Source of the DNA: Thereva unica
Taxonomy: Eukaryota > Arthropoda > Insecta > Diptera > Therevidae
NCBI GenBank assembly: GCA_949987705.1
Contig: OX465281.1
Span: 178,760,516 to 178,824,515 of the forward strand
Direction: 5' to 3'
Length of the DNA: 64,000 bases
In this document: in pieces, positions 31,431 through 41,398 of the stretch
Layout of the letters: each line of letters begins with the position of its first letter
Numbering within the stretch: position 1 is the stretch's first letter
The notes under the pieces: generated by a model
What the model saw: the letters and a program-made list of their open reading frames with translations, nothing else
Databases searched by the model: none
What the model was told of the DNA's origin: nothing
Translations under genes and position numbers: made by a program

Positions 31431-33434
31431 TCATGATGTTCCAGAAAATTTTTGTACTAGTTCATGTAGTAACTTGTCGCACTCACACGCTTCGTAATGA
31501 TGAAGTGTTGTTTGAAGTTCACTCTCCTTGGTGTGACTTCCACCTAATGTCCAACCCAAACGTGTTTTCGTTGCCACAGGTTCTGACCAATTTCGTTCTA
31601 CTACTCTTAATGGTATTCCTAATTTCCAATTATCCATGCCTATTAGAATAGTAGGTACAGCTGTTTCGTAAGACTTGGCTGGAATATTTTTTAGGTAACT
31701 ATACCTTTTAATTAATTCGGGCATCAGTAATGTCTGCTTAGGTAAATCAAGTCCGTCGATGGTACGAGCATTGTTGATACTAAAGCGACTTCTACTCTCC
31801 TTCGTTGCCGAGATTGTCAACATGACCTGCCTCGAATCCGGTACTTCACGCATTGTATCACCAGTCCATTTCAAACACAACTTTGCCGCATTCCCACTTA
31901 ATTTTAGCTTATCAGCAGTATCTTCTTCTATCAGCGTGACGGAGGATCCTTCATCTAGTAACGCGTATGTATCGATAGAGATGTTCTGGCTATGAAGTGT
32001 TACAGGCAATATGCGAAGTAGTACTGATTTGCTGGTATGATGTTGCAAACTAGGACACGCATTTGATGTCGATATAGGCGATAAAGTTGTTGCATTGTTG
32101 TATAGAAGTGAGTGATGTTTTGCTTTGCAAGCGTGAATCCCACATTCCTGTACTTTTTTACATCTGGAAAAATTGTGAAATTTTAAGCAGCATTTACATA
32201 CCCTAAATTTCCTTACGACCGACCATTTTTCTGCAATAGGCATAGATGAAAATTCTTTACATTCTTCCAGTTTATGATATTCATTGCAAACCGGACAAGA
32301 TTCCTTTCCAAATTTATTATTAGGCTTCTCCTCCTTGTGTACGTGTAGGAAATTCTTCTGTGTGCTTGCTGTAGGCTTCAGATCTGCTTCCACCGCATAA
32401 GGCGATGCTACCATGCTCATCGCTTTCGCCACATCATATAGCCAGTCACCAAATGTTATTATGTTAACATTTTTTAAGTTCACGCTAAAGATTGCCCAAT
32501 TTAGCTTTAACTGAGGAGGAAGCTTATCTATTAATTCTTGCTTCAATAGTGGATTGTGCATGTGTTCTTGAAGGCCGGATGCTTGTATTGTCGCACATAA
32601 ATTTCGGATGCGCATAGCATAATTTATAATTCTATCCGTTTTCTCAATTTTTGGTGTCGGCTCTTTTCGAACTTGCTGAATTAATTTACTAATAATGAGT
32701 TCCGGCCGTCCATATAACATTCGCAATGTCTCTATGACGTCCGGTACTGTTGCTGGCAATAAAAGTAGGCTACGTACTGCCTCAAGAGCTCTACCCTTTA
32801 AGCAGGCTTGTAGTCTAAATAAATTATCCAGATTGGAGAATCCATAAGCAGCGCTACTCGTCTCAAAGCTACTAATAAATAATGGCCAATCTTCCGGGCG
32901 TCCGCTAAATATAGGGAGATCTTTGTGCATCATATTACGGCTATGGTTCTCAGCAATTGTTCTAAAATATTGTCCTCCATATGGACCCTGTTGGCAAGGT
33001 ACAACTTTTGTTGAGTCCTTGTAGGTACTCCGAGCTAACAATTCGTATTTTTTTTTAAGGAACTGATGTTGTAGCTGATGTTCCTCTTCTAAACGGCGAA
33101 GCTCCAACTCAACTGAACTGGTTTCTTCCAATGAGATATTTTTCTCTTGAAGCTGTGTGGCAGGGAATGTTTCTTTCGAACCTGCATTTCTCGCACGTGA
33201 ATTCCCATCAGCGGCTTTTTCTCCGTTGAGAGCGGTTTTACTTCCTTCTTGAGAGTCCCGCGTGTTCTTAGAACTGACTGCATTTATTTTGCATTGTCTG
33301 CACATCCAGTCGCTGTTCTCCACGTCTTCAGAGACCCCAACACATTCGAAGTGAAACCATTTATCACATACATCACACTGCACCATCAGTTCGGTATCTT
33401 CACGGTCGCAATCAGCACAACTATATTCAGGCAT
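31431..33434 (-). CDS. gag: gag-protease of BEL-2 with N-terminal PHD finger
   Basis: A 667-codon frame. Residues 1-50 form a PHD-type zinc finger (CADCDREDTELMVQCDVCDKWFHFEC, then CRQC). A Glu-rich coiled segment follows (about 95-140), then the DUF1759 capsid (PIFSGRPEDWPLFISSFETS, about 175-330) and zinc knuckles around 390-450 (CPVCNEYHKLEEC; CKCCLKFHNFSRC). The retropepsin centre is YALLDEGSSVTLI (about 490), and LPKQTLLMPELI.. LIGMDNWKL follows. PHD-bearing gag occurs in some BEL/Pao lineages. The Asp and Gly-Ser of the protease are retained. The start Met is the first in frame behind the 5' LTR (110 bp leader). The frame is intact, though pol is not. Confidence 0.88.
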   Translation of the reverse strand: MPEYSCADCDREDTELMVQCDVCDKWFHFECVGVSEDVENSDWMCRQCKINAVSSKNTRDSQEGSKTALNGEKAADGNSRARNAGSKETFPATQLQEKNISLEETSSVELELRRLEEEHQLQHQFLKKKYELLARSTYKDSTKVVPCQQGPYGGQYFRTIAENHSRNMMHKDLPIFSGRPEDWPLFISSFETSSAAYGFSNLDNLFRLQACLKGRALEAVRSLLLLPATVPDVIETLRMLYGRPELIISKLIQQVRKEPTPKIEKTDRIINYAMRIRNLCATIQASGLQEHMHNPLLKQELIDKLPPQLKLNWAIFSVNLKNVNIITFGDWLYDVAKAMSMVASPYAVEADLKPTASTQKNFLHVHKEEKPNNKFGKESCPVCNEYHKLEECKEFSSMPIAEKWSVVRKFRVCKCCLKFHNFSRCKKVQECGIHACKAKHHSLLYNNATTLSPISTSNACPSLQHHTSKSVLLRILPVTLHSQNISIDTYALLDEGSSVTLIEEDTADKLKLSGNAAKLCLKWTGDTMREVPDSRQVMLTISATKESRSRFSINNARTIDGLDLPKQTLLMPELIKRYSYLKNIPAKSYETAVPTILIGMDNWKLGIPLRVVERNWSEPVATKTRLGWTLGGSHTKESELQTTLHHYEACECDKLLHELVQKFSGTS

Positions 33435-33543
33435 ATTGGAAGCTCGTATCTCTTGAAGAAATCACGAAATTCGATTCTTCAAATCTAAATCAACCTGAAA
33501 TCAAAGATTAATTTGCCAAAACAGAAAAAACTCTTAAAGCTTT

Positions 33544-33785
33544 TGTTGCAAATCAAACAACTTTGCTCCGATAAATATTTATAATTAATTAATTTATTTA
33601 ATGCTTTATTTATTGTCTATATTATTAAAAGGGATTTCTTTAGAGGCAGAATGAACTGTCCTTTAAGAGTTTTTTCTCCCTTCTGACAATTCATTTTCCA
33701 AGCCTCATTCATTTTTTTTCACAAGTCAAGGCTTCCTGTTTCAGTGTGTTTTCTGATAACACCTAAGTTGACAATATTTTTAACA
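33544..33785 (-). repeat. 5' LTR of BEL-2
   Basis: 242 bp, same boundaries as the copy at 24602. Differences seen by eye are a T-to-A change near 33589, the length of a T run, and two substitutions near 33711-33727. The leader after it contains no clear primer site; the first bases on the minus strand are AAAGCTTTAAGAG. Confidence 0.93.
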
Positions 33786-33915
33786 AATACCCTACGACAA
33801 AATCCGCAATTTTAAGAGACAGCGATATACGGTTAAATTAGGGCCGAATCGAATGGTTAAACTAAAATTAAAAGGCACTAAGATGTTCTGGTACAAGTAC
33901 TCAGACCAAAGCTGA
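33786..33915 (+). pseudogene. Second part of the unrecognised repeat ORF
   Basis: Counting the target duplication AATAC once, the frame that enters BEL-2 at 24601 re-emerges here, stays open for about 40 codons and is basic: YDKIRNFKRQRYTVKLGPNR, VKLKLKGTKMFWYKYSDQ, then a TGA at 33913-33915. A continuing frame on both sides of an insertion supports that this was a real coding sequence when BEL-2 arrived. The acidic N-terminal part and basic C-terminal part are in contrast. Function is unknown. Confidence 0.6.
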
Positions 33916-34131
33916 ATATCAAAGGTAGTAGTAAAGTGTTAAGATCTATAAAAACATGAATTTTAGAAAATAAATCTAATGAATTAAATAAATCTACACA
34001 TGAATTAATATAATAAAAATGAACATTAAAAATTGAACTAAAAATATGTTATGTCTCATTCCATAAAATAAATGGTGTTGATGCGATCCATCAACAAGGG
34101 GGCAGAATGTTTTGGCCTGACAAAATACTTG
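33916..34131. other. 3' flank of the unrecognised ORF with a polypurine-like tract
   Basis: AT-rich sequence ends in AACAAGGGGGCAGAA (about 34093-34107) directly before TGTTTTGGCCTGAC, which looks like a purine tract followed by an LTR start. It closely resembles the tract AAGAAGGGGGCA before the Gypsy LTR at 38022. Repeat X copy 2 begins 24 bases later. Confidence 0.5.
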
Positions 34132-35577
34132 TTAAAAAATGAATTAAAAAATAAATGAAAGAAAGTTACCTGTTTTTAGCCAGTTTCACAAGCAGGCTCC
34201 TTAAATTAACAGAAATACCTAAAAATTCAAAATGAATAATAAAAATACAAAACATACTTACCTCCGGGATCCAAATAAATAAAAACAACGAAATGTCAAT
34301 TTCGCCACGGAAAGACAAAATTGACAGCGTGTAAACGCAGTATAAACAAGATCCACAAAAATGGAATGTGGAAAACGGCATAATTAATTTGCCAAAAACT
34401 GCTAGAAAGATTCTCCCACCCCAGCGCCATTGTCCAGCACCAGGAAGAAGATGCTGGATAAAACTTATCATTTTGAAACATAAAGCTCAATCTTCTTTGG
34501 ACTTTTCGCCGAGAAGGTTAGCTGGCAATATTTTGGATTTTCTCCGAATATCGTTCGTAGGGGCGTTTCCGTTGGTAGGCTTTTCGCCGCTGACTTTTGT
34601 GTTAGTTTAATTGCATAATTGTTGTCGTTTTTCAGGTGACGGTTTAGATTTACTGATTCTACAAGATAGAGAATTTCAGTGGAAATTATAGGAAATAAAT
34701 TCTTTTAAGAAACTGAAATTCGAATAAGTTCAATAGAAATTATATTGGATAATTTCTTTTACGAAATTGAATTTATTTATTTAGATAAATTTTTAGAATC
34801 TCAATTGAAATTATACGAGATAATTTCTTTTTCGATATTGAGATTCAAACAAATTCAATTGAAATTATATGGGATAATTTCTACCACGGAATTGAATTTG
34901 TTTTGAGTAAATAGACGTCACACGCCGCCGTAGAAGGAGTTTCAATTAGATTTTTACACACGGTAATTTCTTTTACGACATTGAAACTCAGGCAAGGTCA
35001 ATAGAAATTATATGGGATAATTTCTACTACGAAATTGACCTTTGTTAGCGGAAAAACTTACGTGTTGATTACGTTGGATATTACCCTGCGTAACAACAAG
35101 ATTTCATGTGGAATACATCGCTTCCTCACAAATAGACCAGCACGGGCAACAAGGATAGGCAACAAACGAAATACGCAGGAGACAGAACCCTAAAAGGAAA
35201 ATATATTTGGAACAAAGAAATTAACGGAAAATAGGTTTAAGAATATTTGGAGTAAAGATTTTTAACTTTTAAATCACTATTGAAATATAAAATTAAGATA
35301 GAGTTAATTAGCTTTTATAAGATTTAGGAGAGAATATATTTGTATAAAACGAACCAAGTCTCTTTTATTTAGAGCAGCCGGCACCTATCCTATACGTCAT
35401 CTATTTTTAATTATTACGACGATCACCTCCTAATACCTGGTCTTTGATCGGTATTAAGAAAGTGACGCCGTAACAGACACATTAATGCGTTGCGTGTCGG
35501 TACTTAAATGAGTTTTGAAATTTGAATTCATGTTGGACTAGTGTTGCGTCCCTCATCAAAATCCATTTTTTATATTT
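34132..35577. repeat. Repeat X, copy 2 (uninterrupted)
   Basis: Same orientation as copy 1 at 13883 and close to identical. It preserves the empty site of the hAT-type MITE that sits in copy 1. The six-hairpin array is at 34672-35042. The last bases before the solo LTR read ATTT, where copy 1 has ATAT. Confidence 0.9.
34672..35042. repeat. Six-hairpin array, second copy
   Basis: All six arm pairs of the array at 14422-14791 are present in the same order with the same bases. Small differences lie mainly outside the arms (for example TTTTAAGA for TTTTACGA in the first unit, ACCACGGAA for ACCACGAAA in the fourth, and one extra A between units three and four). Confidence 0.85.
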
Positions 35578-36086
35578 TGTTACGTTTTTACTGCTTAACG
35601 GATTCGTAGGATTAATTAAGGAATACACTTTTTAATTATCCACACAAAATTTATTGATTACACACCAAAACCCAATTTAATTACACACACAATTCTTACA
35701 GTTCACTATAATCACTTTCAATTTAATAAGTCGCACTATTAAATTCTATCTATCGCTTTATAGTTCACTTTTCAATCACCACTTTTCCCTGTTCTCACTT
35801 TAGAACACTTTTATCGCCTTTCAAATCAAAACTGACTTACGCAGCGCCTGCAAGTCGCTTTTATATCCCAACTCCAGCTTTATCTAACTTCTGGAACCTT
35901 CGTCCCTTTTCTAGTGCCTAGTGGTATGTTCGTTTCTTTTCGTTCAGAAGCTTGAAGTTGTCTTCACTTATCGCTCGTTCCAATTTTAGTTTAGTACATA
36001 AATCATTAGTTCAGACATCAACCAGAGTTGTTACCGACAATCGTTGATTATGCTTTTAACAAACAGATGGCGCATAAATGATCACA
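35578..36086 (-). mobile_element. Solo Gypsy LTR, 509 bp
   Basis: On the minus strand it begins TGTGATCATTTATGCGCC and ends CGTAACA. It matches the LTR of Gypsy-3 at 44599-45110. ATAT follows on the right (36087-36090), and ATAT precedes the same LTR in X copy 1 (ATTT here), so the 4-bp duplication was ATAT. No internal sequence is attached, the result expected of LTR-LTR recombination. Confidence 0.9.
35858..35865 (-). promoter_or_regulatory. TATA box in the Gypsy LTR
   Basis: TATAAAAG on the minus strand, about 220 bp from the LTR start. The same box occurs in the LTR at 44873-44880. Position and sequence suit the core promoter of the element. Confidence 0.6.
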
Positions 36087-36320
36087 ATATTATTGAGCCA
36101 ATCCAAGCTAAAAATATTTTTGAAGAAAAAACAAGACCAATTTGACAAATTACTGATTGCGTTGTATGCATAAAAGTTAAAAGTTCAACCACTGTTGCAT
36201 TACATTGCGATGCATTGAAGGTAGTGCCGCATTAATAGGTCTGCCATCGTTGAAATATTCAGTGTAAACTTGATCTGTGAACACATTCATGCAACGCAAT
36301 GCAATTATGTAGATACTTCC
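36087..36320. other. Short unexplained spacer
   Basis: No gene. GCATTACATTGCGATGCATT and GCAACGCAATGC-like words recur. If repeat X once continued beyond the solo-LTR site, its right end would lie here; copy 1 is broken inside the LTR, so this cannot be tested within the window. Confidence 0.4.
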
Positions 36321-37062
36321 AGCTTTACAGCGATCACCACATGCAAGAGGTTTATCGACTTCAAGTTCGAAACTTTACAACTATTCGCTGTTATTGTGAG
36401 GCTAGTACATCTGGCTTATCCTAGTTTCGGTCAAAACTAAATCAGCGAAGTACCAAGAGAGGCTTTACTTAACTCTTTTACCGACCGGGATCTGCAAATG
36501 GCAGCTACATTGGCTGGAAAGAAGCATACCGCAGAGGTTTTGGCATATGCTCTGGCATACGAGGCAGCGAAGCAAGTTACAAGGAGTACAGTCCACCTTA
36601 GAGGAACCAATACGACTGAGAACATTTGCCATCGTATCAACATCTCGGAAGTACATGGTCGTCTACGACGCTGGAAGCCGTCTACAAAGGAGTTGTCGAA
36701 ATCGAAGGAGACGGAGTCTTCTGGGAGGAGAGTGGCTCAACATGCTGTGGGAAATATGGATAACGACAGGTGGGGAAAATTAAAGTCTCTGATGTCATCG
36801 TCAACATCACCCAACTGCAGCGTAGCAACAACAGCCTTGTCATCTGGTGAGGAAGAATGCACAATTACCCGGGATACAGGTGCTTCATGATCTGCCATCT
36901 GGGCTGACTTGGCCGGCAGAAAGTGGCTGAAAATTGCATACCGGTATATAGTGAAAACTGTTACAGGAGAGCCAGTGCCATTACATGGGGAGACAATAAT
37001 GGATGTGGTATTCGGCGACATTGAATTTTCACATTCGTTCCTGGCAGCTGTCATAGCATAGT
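36321..37062 (+). pseudogene. gag: gag and protease remnants of the plus-strand Gypsy copy
   Basis: Gag text parallels that of Gypsy-3: MQEVYRLQ near 36340, then a clear frame 36440-36670 (DRDLQMAATLAGKKHTAEVL, AYALAYEAAKQVTRSTVHLR). It breaks just before the zinc knuckle. The protease remnant near 36855-37060 has CTITRDTGAS followed by a stop, then TVTGEPVPLHGETIMDVVFG. Asp-Thr-Gly is retained, but several stops lie in the frame. Confidence 0.75.
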
Positions 37063-37279
37063 TTGGACTTTATGACATCACACAGAATCCTATTGGACAT
37101 AGTAGAAGGAATGATGAAATACCTTCTTCTCTTTTTTACACTCCTTTAATCCCTCATGGGACATGGGGCGGAAATGGGATATAGGGCGGAAATAATGATA
37201 AAATACCGTAACAGGGAAATTCCAATGGATACTACACTGTCCCGGTGAGCATGCGAACTAGGTTTTAAATATCGTTGGC

Positions 37280-38032
37280 GTAATGAGGAAAAGTGTCAGA
37301 GAACGACTGTTGAGCCAAGTATAGGATGTGAGGACCAGGAACTCCGATATGCTCAACGCGACCCGGATATTTCTCCGATTTTGTCATGTAAAGTATGCGA
37401 ATAGAAGCCTATATAGATATCTCAGAGAGACAAGAAACTCTGAAGAGCTATTGGGCCCAATGAGGTTCATTGCACATTAAAGGAGGAGTATTGAAGCGCA
37501 AATGGGAAACCGCTGATGGTACCTCTCATCGAAGTAACAGATATTCTCGAAGAGTATCATAATAGCTCATCAGTCAACAGAATTCTATTGGCTTTATAGG
37601 AGGAGGAGGAGGATTTTACGAACTGATGTCGTAAATGCCCAGTTTGTGCCGGCAGTAAGAGTCCTCGAATAAGAGCGAAAGAAGAAACGCGATGATACAA
37701 CGTGGAAGCCTCAGTTGAGATGATCGCAAGGAAGAATATTACGACAGCCATTGATAAAATGAAACCAAGGTACGACCTCCGAGCGACCAGTAGTGGATAC
37801 AAGGAAAGGGACCATGTTCGGCTCGGCGACAAAAAGTGAAATATCACTGGAAGGGGCCCTATAAAATCCTAACACGGATCAACGATGTTGTCTACAGGAT
37901 TCAACAAGGACCCAGAGCAAAGAACAGGATCGTGTACATAAATAGGCTGCGACCATATCATCAGCCGGATCCAGGATGGACAACTAACTGTTCAGGACGA
38001 ACAGTCCTAAGAAGGGGGCAGTGTGATGATTT
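37280..38032 (+). pseudogene. pol: Integrase remnants of the plus-strand Gypsy copy
   Basis: Short matches to Gypsy-3 pol in changing frames: RDPDI (37368), the end of the RNase H/integrase linker (37480-37560), CRKCPVC-like zinc residues (37630), and a good C-terminal match EGPYKILTRINDVVYRIQQG / YINRLRPYHQPDPGW at 37850-37980, which ends at the purine tract. The DDE core is deleted. Confidence 0.75.
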
Positions 38033-38200
38033 ATGCGCCATCTGTTAGAAGTTGAATGAAGTGTTATTTGTATTGATTTGCTTAGAATTTGAATTAACTA
38101 TTGTATCAGTTTATAAACTAAACGAATATTGCGCCATCTGTTAGACTAGAATTAGAACGAATGGTAATTAAAGACAAAGCTTCTCAAATTTTCCGGAAGA
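38022..38200 (+). repeat. 3' LTR fragment of the plus-strand Gypsy copy
   Basis: Begins TGTGATGATTTATGCGCCATCTGTTAG like the Gypsy-3 LTR on the other strand; similarity continues to about 38200 (CTAGAATTAGAACGAA..AAAGCTTCT), after which it is lost. The LTR is therefore truncated. Confidence 0.75.
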
Positions 38201-38259
38201 AAAGTATGTATATTCCACCTAGAGAATGGTCGAAAGTTAAATGCGGTGGAAACGATATT

Positions 38260-38882
38260 TTTAAGTCAGTTGATGTCTCCCGTGATTGTAGTCAGAAAGA
38301 AAGATGGTAGCACAAGTGGATTATCGTCGGTTAAATGATAACATTAAATGGATAGCTAACCATTACCTCGTATCGATAACACACTGAATACTTTGTCTGG
38401 AGCTCAATAGGTTTCTACCTTGGACCTTAAGAGCGGCTATTGCCAAGTCGAAATTTATCCCGAGGATCGAGAAAAAACAGCCTTGTCTTACAGTTATGTC
38501 GTTTGGACCGTGTAATACTCCAGCAACATTCGAACGACTGATGGAATGCGTCTTACGAGGACTGACAAGGAAGACTTGCCTGGTTTAGTTGGACGATATA
38601 ATCGTCGTTGGAAGTAGTTTCGAGGAATATCTGGACAATCTAAGAGTGGTTTTCCAAAAGTTGAGGACTGCCCAACTGAAACTCAGCCCTAAAATGTGCG
38701 TGCTATTCAGAGACCAAATCAACTATCTTGGACAAGTGGTTTCATCCAATGGAGTTCAAACAGATCCTGAGAAAATAGTAACAGCTAATAAGTAAGGATA
38801 AACAAGAAGCTTTTTCGGACTTGCCACCTACTATAAGCGTTTTGTCAAAAAATTTGCCGACATAGCAAGTGTGAGGAAAGGC
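38260..38882 (+). pseudogene. pol: Gypsy RT fragment, first part
   Basis: A second decayed piece of the same Gypsy family: MSPVIVVRKKDG near 38274, LDLKSGYCQVEI (38423), then a frame 38589-38795 with the active site LDDIIVVGSSFEEYL (YLDD in the family; here the Tyr codon region reads V-x-L-D-D after a stop), LKLSPKMCVLFRDQINYLGQ and GVQTDPEKIVTANK. It continues to KFADIAS at 38860, then is cut by the solo LTR at 38883. About 20 residues upstream of the cut are deleted relative to Gypsy-3. Confidence 0.8.
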
Positions 38883-40725
38883 TGTAACGGTCAGTTTTTG
38901 CACGGAATCCCTCAATAACTACTTGACTAAAAATCACTGTCGTGAATGAAATCTAGAAGTTGTTCGGAACAAAAAAGGAGGCGTAGAAAAGAAAACAAAA
39001 ATGGGAAATTTTTTTGGAGTGAGTCAGTTGCTAGAGGTTTAGAGAGTCAGTTTTTAAGGGGTCGATAGGCGAGTGAAGAAAAAATTGTCGTTTTAATTGC
39101 AATGGCGATAAAAATGTAAAAAAAACGTCGAAGGAATCTTTTACTGATATATTTAAAGTGAAGAAATATTGAGTACCGTATCAAGGAAGTGATATTAACA
39201 GAAGGAAGTGCAGATTTAGAAAACTTAGTTTTGGTGGTACCGAAGAGAAGTATATGAGGGTATCAGACCCATCGAAGAAGTTAGAAAACACCTACGTAAG
39301 AAGAAGGGAGCGGGGGTGCCAGTTGGTGGGACGATAGCTCGACGGTTCCTGCGGGAAAAGGAAGGTAACAGGCGGTGTAGAGAACGTGGATAAAGGCGAC
39401 CCGAGGACCTGACCAGAACCTATGGGAGTACCAACTCCGTCATTTTGTGGAGGGTAGTCATCCAACTTAGACCTATATTTATTGTATAAGTCTTTTTGGG
39501 CTCGAAAACTGTGGTATGTACTAGAACAATTTATAAGAAGCTGTCGTTATTTGTTATTAAGGTGATGATACGCGTTCTGCCTCCGTTCTGTCGGAATTTT
39601 CCCTCCTTGGCATAGCCTCCTGGAAGGCATAATTCATTTTCAAGTAACAAGAAGAAACCTCGTCAACCTTCAATATTGATGACAACTGGTGGCTAAGAAC
39701 GTCCTAAGAGGATTATTTTTGATTGGGATATCTGTAACTGGTGTGTTACTACTTGCTGATTTAATTTTATTCCAATTCACACATTATGCTTTTGAGTAAC
39801 CGTCCATAGGCTTTATTCCTAATAAAGATGAAAATTGTGGATGCATTTCCCCATATTTAAGGTGGCATAAATAAAGCAATACACAGGTGGAGAACAAAAA
39901 ATAAATAGAATTTATTACACTTTATTTACAAAAAGGTTAAATTTGTTTTTTACTATATTATTAAAATCAAACTACTTTTATATTTGCATTTAAGTATACC
40001 ATTATTTCTATTAACATCTTCCACTCATTTAAACTTTTTGTTGAAATTTTTTTGCTTTAGATTTGAATTTCTCTAATTAATTGATAATTATAATAAAGAT
40101 ATACAAACGTGTAACAGTTGATGTACAAACACGACGTACTGGTACCAATGCGACGCGTTTTTCAAAATCTTTCGTCGAACAGAGTTATTTGAGAATGTGA
40201 AATTGTTGTATCGGACAATGATCCTAGCTCATGGTTATTGAAGATTGATATTGTTCTTTACTCTCTGTGTTCTTGTGCTGTTGTTTGTACCTGTAATAAA
40301 CAGGGAATATTAAATATTTACAATGATTAATTCAATGTGCTAGATCTTTTTTTTTGGGAATGGTTGGGGCGGATGATTTTATTTCTTCTTGGGGTTCTTA
40401 GGTGGTTTATTTCCTTGTCAGCTGATGGTTATCCATACTATGAACTGGCAAGGGAACGGACTACCATGACACGGCTCAAGCGAGGCCAGGAGAAGGATGG
40501 AAACGGAAGATGAAATTGCATAGTCACAGGTAAGTGGTGAACCATAATCAGTATAGGCCCGACCACACACCCCACGACCCCAACCGGCGAGCTAGTGAAC
40601 TCCGTGTGGTCGGCAGCATATCCCCCTAACAGTAGGATCGGCGGTTGGGGAGGATACGAGTTCCGATTTGTTTTATGTTTGGGATTGCGCTTCTGGCTGA
40701 GGGGTCGCGCCATTATGCTGTTACA
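38883..40725. mobile_element. Putative solo LTR, 1843 bp, inserted in a Gypsy RT gene
   Basis: Begins TGTAACGG and ends CTGTTACA, with AGGC duplicated on both sides (38879-38882, 40726-40729). Joining the flanks restores the RT/RNase H reading frame of the host element. TG..CA ends and a 4-bp duplication fit a Gypsy-class LTR. A length near 1.8 kb is large but known for Ulysses/Osvaldo-like elements. No pol sequence is present, and AATAAA occurs at 40295. The orientation is not certain. Confidence 0.8.
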
Positions 40726-41085
40726 AGGCTCAAGACACTAACGCGAAGACTTTGTCAAGCACCAATACTCACATATCCGAAGCCAGGCAAAAAGTTCGTA
40801 TTGGACACAGACGCAAGTAATGTCGGTATTGATGCAGTGCTGTCGAAAAACATCGAAGGACAGAAAAATGTTATAGCTTATTTACTACAGAAGAGCGCTT
40901 CAAAATCGGAGAGGAATTACTGTGTCCCGAGAATATAACTATTGGCAATCGTGGACTCGACTAAGCATTTCCACAAGTATCTCTAAGGTCAAAACTTCAT
41001 TCTTCGAACGGATCATGCACCATTAAAATGGTTGATACAATGCAAAACTCCTGAAGAACAGGTCTGCCGTGCAAAGGGCAAATGA
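40726..41085 (+). pseudogene. pol: Gypsy RT thumb and RNase H fragment, second part
   Basis: Continues the RT interrupted at 38882: LCQAPILTYPKPGKKFVLDT, DASNVGIDAVLSKNIEGQKN, SASKSERNYC, then after a stop DSTKHFHKYL and FILRTDHAPLKWLIQ. Each block has a direct counterpart in Gypsy-3 (46700-47000). It ends near 41085, where similarity to pol is lost. Confidence 0.8.
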
Positions 41086-41214
41086 CCTAACTGCAAAAAT
41101 CTCGTTTCGAAAAAACGCTATCAAAATTTTGAAAACATACTTGAAACCGGTACAAATAAAGTAAATGTTCAAAGTGATAACTTTTAATTACAAAGTTGTG
41201 GCGACTGTTCCACT

Positions 41215-41394
41215 GAAATTCAGAACCTCCTGCCTGCACGGCAATACTTTTCCCGCAACACAAGACTAGCCCGCTCGGCTCACCCCCATACCCTACAGCC
41301 CCCTCGTTCACGCACAATACGGTTTAGAAGTTCGTTTATGAATAGAACAACTCGACTGTGGAATAATCTCCCTGAAATTTATTTTAGGGACTAA
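41215..41394 (+). pseudogene. C-terminus of a non-LTR retrotransposon ORF2
   Basis: A short frame ending in FMNRTTRLWNNLPEIYFRD and a stop, preceded by RTIRFRSSF and HPHTLQPPRSR. The R-L-W-N-x-L-P ending is characteristic of Jockey/R1-group ORF2 proteins. Everything upstream is truncated, and no poly(A)-like tail is seen before the next element. Confidence 0.7.
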
Positions 41395-41398
41395 TATT

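Larger units (their letters stand above)
24602..33785 (-). mobile_element. BEL-2: boundary-resolved BEL/Pao retrotransposon with LTRs and 5-bp target duplication
   Basis: Two LTRs (24602-24844 and 33544-33785), starting TGTT and ending ..ACA in their own orientation, flank BEL-type gag and pol on the minus strand. AATAC is duplicated outside both ends (24597-24601, 33786-33790). The LTRs differ at only a few positions (about 98% identical by eye), so the insertion is fairly recent. Inside are a hAT-type MITE (28899-30295) and a second ~1.9-kb insertion (about 25409-27324). Gag is nearly complete; pol carries a frameshift, a micro-duplication and an integrase deletion, so the copy is dead. Confidence 0.93.
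36321..38200 (+). mobile_element. Degenerate Gypsy copy, plus strand, with a 3' LTR fragment
   Basis: Related to Gypsy-3 but on the other strand and strongly decayed, with the RT region absent. Gag, protease, and pieces of integrase remain in order. The purine tract AAGAAGGGGGCA and TGTGATGATTTATGCGCC follow at 38009-38040, where an LTR begins (38022). The LTR fragment holds two copies of GCGCCATCTGTTAGA (38036 and 38131). Confidence 0.8.

Noticed and set aside
31431..33434. Host PHD-finger gene
   Set aside because: The PHD finger is fused to DUF1759 capsid, knuckles and protease between two BEL LTRs, so it belongs to the retroelement.
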